A stretch of DNA of 12,010 bases from Sergeia podlipaevii (Eukaryota; Euglenozoa; Kinetoplastea; Trypanosomatida; Trypanosomatidae), in the NCBI GenBank assembly GCA_030849805.1, contig JASANZ010001723.1:1-12010 (forward strand), written 5' to 3'. Positions 1 to 8,155 of the stretch are shown here, one piece after another. Numbering within the stretch: the first letter of the stretch is position 1; each line of letters begins with the position of its first letter. The notes under the pieces were generated by a model. It made no database searches and was not told where the DNA came from. It was given only the letters and a program-made list of their open reading frames with translations. Made by a program: the position numbers and the translations under genes.

Positions 1-768
1 AAAATGGAAGCAAGAGCAAAAACAATGAAAAATTTATACGGTTAAAAGGAAAAAGCAGCAGTGAGAAGGGCAAAAGTACCCCAGTTGAGTATATCGCTCG
101 CAAGAAAATTAGAGTGCCCCCGTCCATATATGTGTGCCAAGGTGGCCGTATGCAATCCCACTTTGCTCTAACTGTTTAATATTATATCAGTGTTTCTTCC
201 TTTTTTCGCGCGTGTAGGTATGCTTTTCCCCTGTTTCTTCTTTAAAAATGTGCTCTTACCTGGTTCTGCAGCGTGATATGCGCATTATGCGTACGTAAAT
301 AAAAAGAAAAAGATAAAGTTGTCTGAAATCTCAAGTTGTAAAAAGAGAGTTGTTGTAGTTGGAAATAGAAATATATTATTATTTATCTTTTCTTTGGTTG
401 TTTCTTCCTTTCTTGTTCTGATAATAAGATCATGCCTAACCAAAGACCCTTTCACCTCCTCCCCCACTCAAAAAGAAAAAAAAAAAGGGAAGATACTGGT
501 ATATACGCATAGTATATAAACTCCTCTATTTAATGTATCCTCCTTAAAATAAAAAAGAAATAACCATTTAGGTCAAGAAGTTGTAGTATTTTTCTCTTTC
601 GTCCTTTGCGCAATAGATTATCTAGGAAAAAAAAAAGAAAAATAACTGTCAAGTAAAGCGAAAAAAGAAGAAATCAATAGTTGGCTTTAAATAAAATAAA
701 AAAAAATAATAATAATGTCGATAGAAAACGCATACCTGTGGTATTTACGGTAGAGAGGGTTGTGCCAT
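1..768 (-). other. Spacer and 3' flank downstream of the ferric reductase
   Basis: AT-rich sequence with A-rich and T-rich runs and no convincing gene on either strand. It should contain the ferric reductase 3' UTR and polyadenylation region. Purine-rich plus-strand sequence at 1-80 is pyrimidine-rich on the transcribed strand and could be the splice region of the next gene beyond the left edge. Confidence 0.6.
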
Positions 769-3700
769 CTACAACAGAAATTCCTCTTGGCGCACCACCA
801 CTCCCAACTTAGCGCACACACGAACCACCTCATCCGTCATCAAAGTTGGGCCACACGTGAGAACCAATACGTTCGCCAGGTTGGTGCACTGTGGATCAAT
901 CTCCCGTTGAAAGTCTGGTCGGCCGCAGGCAAACGCGAAGGGCGACAACATCGCTCTTCCCCTCGAGGCTGCCTGTGTGTTGCCATTCCCCATCTCCGCC
1001 GCCGCGTTAGGGTCCGGGGCAGTGATCGCAGAAAACGTTGAGGACGCCTTGGCAGACGCAGAAAACGATAGAGCCGGTTGTGTGGGCGACTCTTCCCCCT
1101 CACGTGGCGCGGGTCGAGCGGAGGAAATCGATTCATCAGCGGGTGTGCCGTTGTTGTCGTCGTTGTTGCTGTCATTGGCGCTGATAACTGTGCAGTTCGC
1201 AGGACATCCAGTGTAGAAGAGGCAGCACTCAAATCCATTCTGTGTGCTAGTGGGAAGTGACAAGGCATCGTCTTCAGCAAAACCCTCAGCTTGCTGCTGC
1301 TGCTGCTGTGGTTGAAACTCATCACGATCACGCTTTGGGTAACCAGTGACTTCGTCTCTCTTCTCCTCCTTTTTTTGCCATGAAAGGCGTGGCAGGCGCA
1401 ACGTGCTCGCCATCGTCTCCACGAGTGCGGGGGAGCGCACACACCATATGAACTTCACGCGAGCAGGCACCTTGTTGTGGGTTCCAGAAGCATTAGCGGA
1501 GTCGGTGGAAGTGGCGTTTGCGCTCGCGATGGCACGATGTAGAGAGGCTTCTTTCTGTCGCAGCAGGGATCCATACACCGAGGCACACGGGGTGACCCCA
1601 ATGCCACCACATACAAGAAACACCTCCTCATACTGCGAGAAATCCACTGGATCCCCACAAGGGCCATCGACGCCCATTGCAAAGTCACGGCCTGCTGCAA
1701 TGTGCGCACACAGCTGCCCTGTCCACGTCTTAGGTCCCATGCTCTGTATCGTCAGCTCCAGCACACCAGGCATTTTTACGTTTCTCCTTGCATTGAAAGC
1801 GTTGAAAGCAGCAATATCAGCACAAGTAGCGGAAGGGGCAGGAGCCACCGCGTAAGTAGACGTCACCCAAGTCTCCTCCAGCTGCAGCCCAGCGCCGGTA
1901 TTCGTGGCGGGACTGCTGAGCGTGAAGGGGTGCCATTGGAGTACTGATATCTCAGGAATGTTGATGAACACATACTGCCCCGGATGAGCAACCGCCATAT
2001 CAGAACGGTTCATGCGGAAGCCGATCTGAGCAACGTCTGGTCCCACCAGCCGCGCGTAGGTCACCGTCACCAGCGCGGAGCTCCGAAAAAGACGAATAAA
2101 GCGATCCACCATCCATAACAGAAGCCCAGGAAGTATGTACTGCCAACCGCTCGCCACATGCCACAGCGTCACTGGCAGCAGCACAAAGGTCCCAATGAGG
2201 TGAGAGTAGTAGAACAGCTCAAAGCACCTGCGGCGGATGCGCCAAAGACCAAAGAGCCCCATAAAGACGAATACCAGCGTCATTGCCCATGTAATGACAA
2301 TGATGGTGAAGTTATTCCTCACCTTCTTGTGGCAGCACACGGTGGGAAGCGTGGTGAGGTTGCTCCAGAGCAAGCCATGCTTACGGTAGACAAAAAGAAA
2401 GGCAACCATGTGTATGAAAGTAGCGAGAAGCATGCCGTAACCCAGAAGGCGGTGCATCCATACGACGGACTCGGCCGACACTCCCATGAGTCGATGAATG
2501 ACAGAGTGGCGGCTGATGGGAAAAAAAAGGAGCGAGAGCAGCAGCGTCGCCACCTGCCCTACAGCGCGCGCAAAAACCTCCAGCTTTGGCATTCCATCCT
2601 CCATTGCCTTGCCTTCAGACCAAAGCTTTTTGTAATTGTGGTCGTGAGCCCAGTACATAGTGAAGAGCATCACTAACAGCAGCGTCGATGCTGAGACGGC
2701 GAGCTCGCCAACGGTAACAGACGGGCACCACGTGAACCGGCTCTGCACCCAACGACGGCCCCGTCGTGACTGTCTGAAAATCCACGCCGTCAAAAAAACA
2801 GATAGGATAAAGGCATAAAAGAATACGTTGCCAGGAAAAAGCTTGATGTGTAGATTGGCGGTAACGCGCAACCCCCTGGTGCGAAACCACGCCCCTGGCA
2901 ACTCAGGAGCTGTGTAGTACGGTGCCTTCTGCTGTTTAAGCGTAGGTTGCGTAAGTGCCAGCTGGGCGATGTAACTTGCAACAAAGCGTCGCACATCATT
3001 GGGCAAGTAAAGACCGACTGCTGTAAGGAATGTAAACACCAGCACCACGCATAGTACAGCGGGCAGCTGCGACTTCCAGTGTCTCTGCAAGTAAGGTCGC
3101 ATGACCGCACAGGCCATACTGCCACGCGCGACGTAGGTCTCCTCCGCAGCAGACCTACCATTGCTGTTCTCCTCTGCATCGCTTCTCCAGCTATTTCGGC
3201 CCGTTCTGCCAATGACATCGAGGCGGTCCGCCACGGCAGCTCGCCATGTCTGTTCACGGTGAAGCTGCCTTCGCAGTCTTAACGCGCGCCACCACATCAC
3301 CATTGCCCAAGGACACAACAATACGAACGCCATGAGAGCGATGAGAGCATTCAGCGAGGCTCCAGCGATGTTGCGTGTGCGATCGGCAGGAACAGAGGGA
3401 TCCTCCTTATACCGTTCTATCCCAATACAGAAGATAACGCCGCACTTCATTGGGTCCGCACCCCACGTGGACACCGCGACAACGCCAACCAAAAAAAAGA
3501 TGGCACCGAGCAAAGCGTGAACGGCGATGGCCACCTTGGCAATAAAGCCAGCATGGCTATTGGCCATGGTGCTCTTTCTGCTGCTGCTGCTGTCATGGGT
3601 AGCATACCGTAGAAAAGTCATGGAAGCGGTGTAAAGAAACACTGGGGCAGGAATCGCACATGTACAAAACACGATCATACCGGTAAGGGTGACGGGGTCA

Positions 3701-3861
3701 TAGCCAAACCACACTTTCTTGTCAATAGGGCCTCGCTGATAATACTCTGAACCCTCCCACGTAGCAAGGCCCACGGCACTCAGCACAGTGCATACAATAC
3801 CAGCAATGAGAAGTCCCAGAGTGCGAGCAAGCACCAATACCTTTTGTTTAGAATCACCCAT
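769..3861 (-). CDS. Ferric reductase / NADPH oxidase-family transmembrane flavocytochrome
   Basis: Moves electrons from NADPH through FAD and two b-hemes across a membrane, probably to reduce Fe(III) before uptake; superoxide production is the other family option. In this 1030-aa protein the heme ligands are H470 with H484 and H554 with H568, each pair 13 residues apart as in the NOX/FRE family. HPFTLSS at 644-650 is the FAD motif, CGGIGVTP at 751-758 the NADPH motif, GRP at 980-982 and TCGP at 1002-1005 complete the NADPH lobe, and the chain ends QEEFLL. About twelve membrane helices are visible: roughly 9-33, 57-82, 107-132, 166-192, 266-287, 344-362, 385-405, 431-449, 466-490, 517-540, 551-571 and 573-590. 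The first four or five lie outside the usual six-helix core. Low-complexity sequence (polyQ 852-857, N/D-rich near 895-905) interrupts the NADPH lobe. The ATG follows an in-frame TAA at 3882-3880 and precedes helix 1 directly. Confidence 0.93.
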   Translation of the reverse strand: MGDSKQKVLVLARTLGLLIAGIVCTVLSAVGLATWEGSEYYQRGPIDKKVWFGYDPVTLTGMIVFCTCAIPAPVFLYTASMTFLRYATHDSSSSRKSTMANSHAGFIAKVAIAVHALLGAIFFLVGVVAVSTWGADPMKCGVIFCIGIERYKEDPSVPADRTRNIAGASLNALIALMAFVLLCPWAMVMWWRALRLRRQLHREQTWRAAVADRLDVIGRTGRNSWRSDAEENSNGRSAAEETYVARGSMACAVMRPYLQRHWKSQLPAVLCVVLVFTFLTAVGLYLPNDVRRFVASYIAQLALTQPTLKQQKAPYYTAPELPGAWFRTRGLRVTANLHIKLFPGNVFFYAFILSVFLTAWIFRQSRRGRRWVQSRFTWCPSVTVGELAVSASTLLLVMLFTMYWAHDHNYKKLWSEGKAMEDGMPKLEVFARAVGQVATLLLSLLFFPISRHSVIHRLMGVSAESVVWMHRLLGYGMLLATFIHMVAFLFVYRKHGLLWSNLTTLPTVCCHKKVRNNFTIIVITWAMTLVFVFMGLFGLWRIRRRCFELFYYSHLIGTFVLLPVTLWHVASGWQYILPGLLLWMVDRFIRLFRSSALVTVTYARLVGPDVAQIGFRMNRSDMAVAHPGQYVFINIPEISVLQWHPFTLSSPATNTGAGLQLEETWVTSTYAVAPAPSATCADIAAFNAFNARRNVKMPGVLELTIQSMGPKTWTGQLCAHIAAGRDFAMGVDGPCGDPVDFSQYEEVFLVCGGIGVTPCASVYGSLLRQKEASLHRAIASANATSTDSANASGTHNKVPARVKFIWCVRSPALVETMASTLRLPRLSWQKKEEKRDEVTGYPKRDRDEFQPQQQQQQAEGFAEDDALSLPTSTQNGFECCLFYTGCPANCTVISANDSNNDDNNGTPADESISSARPAPREGEESPTQPALSFSASAKASSTFSAITAPDPNAAAEMGNGNTQAASRGRAMLSPFAFACGRPDFQREIDPQCTNLANVLVLTCGPTLMTDEVVRVCAKLGVVVRQEEFLL
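1291..1308 (-). repeat. CAG/CAA repeat encoding polyglutamine in the ferric reductase
   Basis: Five CTG units plus one TTG on the plus strand read as six glutamine codons on the coding strand (residues 852-857). It lies in the low-complexity insertion of the NADPH lobe and is a likely site of length variation. Confidence 0.9.
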
Positions 3862-3996
3862 AAGGGAAAGAGAGAATTTTTATTTTTTTAAAAAAAAAAA
3901 GAAAAGAGAGAAGGATGCTGCTTTGAGTGCGCGGAAGTTACAGCTGTTCGTCGCGTGCTGGCCTGTGGGTAATAGCGCTACAACAATGGTTTAGCC

Positions 3997-4028
3997 CTGT
4001 GGGATGCCAAAAGTAGAAAGAAAAAAAA
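3997..4028 (-). promoter_or_regulatory. Polypyrimidine tract and probable trans-splice acceptor for the ferric reductase gene
   Basis: The complement of 4015-4028 is a T8CT3CT run; the first AG after it is CCCACAG ending at 3997. This would give a 135-nt, ATG-free and GC-richer 5' UTR. A second pyrimidine tract nearer the gene (complement of 3890-3914) has no AG between it and the ATG, so it cannot serve the annotated start. Confidence 0.5.
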
Positions 4029-4430
4029 CGTTAAGTCTTCATAAAAGGAGAAAAAGACGCACAGTGTGTGCTTCTTTAAAGGCAATAAATGTGGTAGATA
4101 CAACCAAAAAAAAAAAAAAGGAGCTGCACAAAGTTTTTTTTTGGTTTGATATATCTATATGGTTTTTGTCCTTCAGTGCAATTAGTTGATACTTCCTTCT
4201 TAAATGGAAAAAAATCGATTTGTTGGTGTGTGAGGTGACTTTACTTTTCTTCTGCCCTGTAAAACACTCGAGTACGAACTGAGAGTAATGAACTTCAAAA
4301 AAAATGGGAGGAGAAGAATATAAAAGAATTTTTTTTGTGAGAAGCATAACTGAAGCGTTGCACAGGCGCACGATTAAAAGGAAAAGAAAAAAGTACATAA
4401 ATGATTTTAAAAATGAGTATTGTTTAATTT

Positions 4431-4447
4431 CCCCCCCCCCCCCTCCC
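4431..4447 (-). repeat. G13 homopolymer plus GGG on the coding strand
   Basis: The plus strand shows thirteen C, one T and three C; the transcribed strand therefore reads GGGA followed by thirteen G. This could fold as a G-quadruplex in RNA or DNA. The exact length is prone to sequencing error. Confidence 0.85.
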
Positions 4448-4630
4448 TTTTTATCTATGAAGAGGTAAGAGAGTGAGAGAAGAATGGTATCGGAAAAGAA
4501 CAAAAACACTAGTGCAAAGCACGTGAAAATGCGCTCTTCCACTTTCTCATCAAAATAAAGAAGATCGCACTAATAAAGTAAACAAGTGGGAAGCAAAAGA
4601 GACATGGGTAAAAATTTTTAAAAAAAATGA

Positions 4631-4653
4631 ATATATATATATATATATATATA
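4631..4653. repeat. (AT)n dinucleotide microsatellite
   Basis: About 11.5 uninterrupted AT units in the spacer between the helicase-like and ferric reductase genes. It is flanked by A-rich stretches and has no coding frame. Likely polymorphic in length. Confidence 0.95.
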
Positions 4654-5032
4654 ATAGAAAAAGAGGAGAGAGATAAAAAAAAGAAAAAGAAAAAAAGATA
4701 GAAATGGGGATGCGTTCTGTGGGGGTATTGCGTAGATGAAGTGCATTGTATCCAGATAACACCTTACTCCTTGCAGATATACACATATATATATCTGAGT
4801 GCATAAAATGATTGCACACCGAATGGGCTACTTTTACTAACTTGGGGTATAAAGAGATAAAAGATTCCCTCTTATGCTTTTTTTTTGAAACAAAAAAAAA
4901 GAAAAAAAAAAGCAGACGTCAGGCAAAAATTAATCTAAGAACAAAAACCCATGTGCAGAGAAGGGGAGAACAAAAGAAAAATATATACGGGTGTTTGCAT
5001 CGATTTCATTTCCTTCAAAGCAGCTACTTTTT

Positions 5033-5143
5033 TCAGAAAAGAGTATTGTGCCACTCCTGCTGAACGTCAGCCTGCACTACTGCGGCGTCAGCAAGAGAAA
5101 AGAGGCCCCAATCGGAGCAAGGCACGTCCTCTTTATTTTCCTG
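5033..5143 (-). other. GC-richer, coding-like island of unknown nature
   Basis: Within the AT-rich spacer, 5040-5140 has base composition like the genes. On the minus strand it is open for 36 codons between two TGA stops but has no ATG; its translation is mixed-composition and ordinary-looking (for example DWGLFSLADAAVVQAD). The plus strand is also open across it in other frames. Short inverted repeats GCTGA/TCAGC (5059-5063 with 5067-5071 or 5088-5092) allow a hairpin. It starts about 140 nt past the helicase-like stop. It may be a gene remnant, a structured 3' UTR element or a small non-coding RNA; I cannot decide between these. Confidence 0.3.
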
Positions 5144-5282
5144 TCAAAATATGACGAGTACTTGATACATTTTCACAAAAGGAGAAAAATATATTTAAAA
5201 GAAAAGATATTGTTATAACAAACTTTCTAGCCCAATACACTTGGCAAACACACAATTCTGTATACACCTACGCGCACAAATG

Positions 5283-7952
5283 TTATTCAGCAAGTAGGCA
5301 AAGATCAAAAAAGTCATCGTCGTCGTCACTGTGGAGGTCTACATCACCTTGAGACGTCGCACGCATTCGCTTCCTTTCTTCTTGCTCCACACCGCTATAG
5401 TACAACTCATTGCGAAATAAAGCTGCCCGCGGTGACGCCGACACCACTGCATCCAGTTCCTGCTGGTGCTGTCGCTGTTGTTGTTGGAATCGGATTGAAA
5501 ACAAGCGCACCGCCTCCGCTGCCGCCACTACACTCTCAAACTCAACGAACATGCTTACCATAGTGGTATTTCTGGCTGCTGCACTTTCTCCCTCCACCAC
5601 CATCGCGGGTAAAGCGTCCTTGCTACTTTCAATGACACCCGTTGCCACACATGCCTCCTCCTTCTCTTGCTCATAGCAGTAGTACGAAAGCACACGCCCA
5701 TACTGGCAGCACTCTTCCACAATAAAGAGACCCAATGGCTTCCTTTCCGCTACTGCAGCAGTGGCTGGGGGAGAAGTAGTGGCGGTGCTAGTAGTATCAG
5801 TGCTACTGCTCAGAATGTCTCCCTCGCACAAGGCACGTAGCGTGTCAGTAATGCCACGAAGCACCATCACTGTGAAGGTGTGCGACGGGTAGACATCCAC
5901 AAGCACAGCTGTGCGTGGAAGGTGATTACGTTGCATAGCATCCGCCTCTTCACTCTTCTGTTCTGCTTCCTTGCACTCCAATATAGCAAGGGCTGCCTTG
6001 TCTCTCGCTATGTGCATCCCCTCCAGTGCCTCTAAGAACCCAGCCAAGATGCGCTGATCACCTGCGCCATCCCGCCGTGCTGCAAGAAAAAAAAGGGGGC
6101 TGCTGGTTTGGCCACGCCTGAAGCCGCCTCCATCTTCAAAGAACGTTCGCAGTACGACCCTCTTCATGCGTGACACGTGCGTGAAAAAATGGGACTCCAG
6201 CGCGTTCTCAAAATTGGCACACACTATCACATTGTCATCAAACAGAGCACCATTAAACTTCTCCTCCAAGTGTCTAAACAGTAGCGTCAGCCGGGAGCTG
6301 AAACCCTCCATCCCTTGCTTAGTAGGTTGAACCGCCACGCACGTCTCCTGTACAGCGACGAGAGCGTTGTCACTCGCGTCAGTCTCTTCAACGCACACAA
6401 ATGCAAGATAAAATTGCACATAATGCTGCACCTCCTCAGTTCCACACTTGCCGGGATCACCGAAACTACGCCAGAAGGACGCCGCCTCTTTTGCCACACC
6501 AGTGCAAACATCATCATACGCGGTACCGTCCAGGCACAAACGAGAATGCGAGAGAGCATGTCGTAGTAACAGTCCCATTTCACATGATGTGGATGATACA
6601 CACGAAGCAACTCCCTTGCTTTCAATTCTCCCACCTGTCTTGATGGCCTCATCATCATCGTCGCCATCTCTTGGCCGCTTCACGCCGGCATTGACCGTGC
6701 AGAGTGTCTCAGACTCCTTGATAGCGCATGAGGCAGAAGAAGAATCCTTACTTTCACTTATTGCTGCAACATGAATCTCGGCCATGCCTCCGTTTCCGCT
6801 GCAATACCCGCTGAGAATTGACGTACGCTCACTTATGATGCGAACATACCGTTTTGCGCTGTGGAGGTTCGCCACCTCTTGATCACGCCTCAGATCAATA
6901 ACCGACGCACCGCCGCATACGGCGTACAGTTGACATCCCCTTGGCAAAGCATCTGGCGACTGCTGTTGCTGTGTGCTAGGTAGCGCCGGGGAAGTGAGAA
7001 AATTGACAATAAGGGGCGCAAAGCCTGCCGCGACTTGGAGATCGAGATCGAAAAGCACAAGCTGCGCCACATGACAAAGTTTGTAAGGCCGCCACAACGT
7101 TAGGGCCCGCGTGGAGGAGAAAGCCACCTCAAAACCACTATCAAGTCCTTCAGCAAAGCGATGCACCTCGCTGAGTATTTGTTCTAGATCAAGAGTATCT
7201 TTCGTCGTCTGTGTGACGCTGCTGTCGCGATACGCAACCCTTTCCCAGAGCATTGGGGTTGCCACCACCACCTCCGCGCGCCTCCCTGCTGGCATGGAAG
7301 GGAACAGCTCAAACAAGTTATGTACCACTAAATGAAGCTCAGCACAATACTGGCCAAGAATAAAAGAAAACTCGTCGCATTGATCCTTGGTGGCGCACAG
7401 CACTAACGCTTGTGGGCCCTGTTCCCTCTCTAATATAGGTTGTCGCACAACATGCAACACCACCGAGAGTGCGATAGCGTGCATAATCTCCAACTTAGCT
7501 GAACCATGACGAATAGTCGCTGTCATCGCTGGCGGCAACACTGTTGGAGAGCTGGAGTCTCTGGCGTTGGCAATAGCCCTTCGGCGCAACAACATTTGTG
7601 ACTCAATAGTGTCCTCCGCAAGATTCACACCGCTTCCACCGAGATGAAAAACAACATCTTCTCCCAAGAGCGCGTGGCGGTACCCTTCCCAAAACCAAGC
7701 TCCGCCAAATGCTGCGCTGCTTCCACCTGATACATCTACCAACGGAAGCGTACCTTCAAGGATGGAAGAAAAACTTGGAGAAATGAGTCTTTGACTTTCA
7801 GCTTGAGATACCAGTGAAAGCATTTTATATATACTTTTCACTTGCAACGGTGGAGGCATCTGCTCATTGAGAAAAGAGGCGGAACCATTCCCACCCTTTA
7901 TTAAACTAGAAGGGTCGCAAAGCTGTCGTACAACAGCAACACTCTCGCACAT
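5283..7952 (-). CDS. Degenerate DEAD-box-type helicase-like protein with C-terminal RRM/UHM-like domain
   Basis: An 889-aa protein that reads as a superfamily-2 helicase fold with lost catalytic motifs. QALVLCATKD at 181-190 matches motif Ia, AEVVVATPMLW at 226-235 matches motif Ib, QLVLFDLD at 297-304 sits where VLDEAD is expected, and QLYAVCGG at 341-348 where FSAT is expected. Two stretches could be the relic of motif I: GGSGVN at 105-110, preceded by GEDVV, or HGSAKL at 149-154; neither keeps the full GKT. A second lobe is suggested around 500-630 (DDNVIVCANF at 572-581). Residues about 680-855 resemble an RRM of U2AF-homology type: a first strand at 681-688, VEECCQYGRV at 745-754, VSMFVEFE at 799-806 and a final strand near 846-852, split by a Q-rich insert. 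The tail is acidic. ATP hydrolysis is unlikely; an RNA-binding scaffold is inferred. An in-frame TGA 12 nt upstream fixes the start. Orthology is unknown. Confidence 0.85.
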   Translation of the reverse strand: MCESVAVVRQLCDPSSLIKGGNGSASFLNEQMPPPLQVKSIYKMLSLVSQAESQRLISPSFSSILEGTLPLVDVSGGSSAAFGGAWFWEGYRHALLGEDVVFHLGGSGVNLAEDTIESQMLLRRRAIANARDSSSPTVLPPAMTATIRHGSAKLEIMHAIALSVVLHVVRQPILEREQGPQALVLCATKDQCDEFSFILGQYCAELHLVVHNLFELFPSMPAGRRAEVVVATPMLWERVAYRDSSVTQTTKDTLDLEQILSEVHRFAEGLDSGFEVAFSSTRALTLWRPYKLCHVAQLVLFDLDLQVAAGFAPLIVNFLTSPALPSTQQQQSPDALPRGCQLYAVCGGASVIDLRRDQEVANLHSAKRYVRIISERTSILSGYCSGNGGMAEIHVAAISESKDSSSASCAIKESETLCTVNAGVKRPRDGDDDDEAIKTGGRIESKGVASCVSSTSCEMGLLLRHALSHSRLCLDGTAYDDVCTGVAKEAASFWRSFGDPGKCGTEEVQHYVQFYLAFVCVEETDASDNALVAVQETCVAVQPTKQGMEGFSSRLTLLFRHLEEKFNGALFDDNVIVCANFENALESHFFTHVSRMKRVVLRTFFEDGGGFRRGQTSSPLFFLAARRDGAGDQRILAGFLEALEGMHIARDKAALAILECKEAEQKSEEADAMQRNHLPRTAVLVDVYPSHTFTVMVLRGITDTLRALCEGDILSSSTDTTSTATTSPPATAAVAERKPLGLFIVEECCQYGRVLSYYCYEQEKEEACVATGVIESSKDALPAMVVEGESAAARNTTMVSMFVEFESVVAAAEAVRLFSIRFQQQQRQHQQELDAVVSASPRAALFRNELYYSGVEQEERKRMRATSQGDVDLHSDDDDDFFDLCLLAE

Positions 7953-7954
7953 TA

Positions 7955-7983
7955 CTGCAAATCAGACAACTTTAAAAAAAAAA
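7955..7983 (-). promoter_or_regulatory. Poly-T tract and candidate trans-splice acceptors for the helicase-like gene
   Basis: A T10 run (complement of 7974-7983) lies just upstream of the start. The first AG after it is at 7971-7970 and would give a 17-nt leader. A better-looking TTTGCAG ends at 7955 and would leave only two nucleotides before the ATG, so most of the 5' UTR would then be spliced leader. Which one is used cannot be told from sequence. Confidence 0.45.
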
Positions 7984-8136
7984 TTTCACAAAGGTATAAA
8001 CGTTGTATATATTCTCTGTGCAAGAGCCCGCCCTATGCTTCTATTGTACGGTGCAAAGCAAAAGCAAATAAAAGGAAAAATGCTAGGATGTGGATATGCA
8101 CCTTTTATTACCAACAATAGCAAAAAAAAACCTCAG

Positions 8137-8155
8137 TTGCGCCAACGATGCGCAA
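8137..8155 (-). other. Perfect 6-bp stem, 7-nt loop hairpin in the CCCH gene 3' flank
   Basis: TTGCGC and GCGCAA pair exactly around a 7-nt loop, with four GC pairs in an otherwise AT-rich spacer. It lies about 160 nt past the CCCH gene stop on the transcribed strand, so it could be part of that 3' UTR. Function unknown. Confidence 0.5.

Larger units (their letters stand above)
3862..5282 (-). other. 1.4-kb spacer between the helicase-like and ferric reductase genes
   Basis: The largest gap in the window. It holds the helicase-like gene's 3' flank, the coding-like island, the AT microsatellite, the G13 run, many A-rich (transcribed T-rich) tracts, and the ferric reductase leader at 3862-3996, which is visibly GC-richer than its surroundings. 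Open frames in it, including a 167-codon minus-strand one at 4039-4542, are made of homopolymer translations (F, L, G runs) and are not credible genes. Confidence 0.6.

Noticed and set aside
1..127. Minus-strand frame opening with ATG at 127 and running off the left edge for 42 codons
   Set aside because: Its translation is mostly L/F/S from a pyrimidine-rich stretch, and no pyrimidine tract with AG lies just upstream of the ATG. It looks more like the splice region of a gene further left than a coding start.
387..429. Plus-strand pyrimidine tract followed by AG, resembling a trans-splice acceptor; similar ones near 195-217 and 10103-10133
   Set aside because: No credible plus-strand gene follows any of them. 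Pyrimidine runs are common on both strands of these spacers.
840..1442. 200-codon minus-strand frame and similar long frames inside the ferric reductase and helicase-like genes
   Set aside because: These are out-of-frame shadows of well-supported genes with arginine- and histidine-rich, motif-free translations.
4039..4542. 167-codon minus-strand open frame
   Set aside because: It crosses the G13 run and several T-rich runs, so the protein is homopolymer-derived (glycine, phenylalanine and leucine runs) with no motif. Composition is that of spacer.
5283..7952. Assignment of the helicase-like gene to a named family such as UTP25/DEF
   Set aside because: The degenerate motifs allow a superfamily call only. 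I could not find a family-specific block by eye, so no symbol is given.
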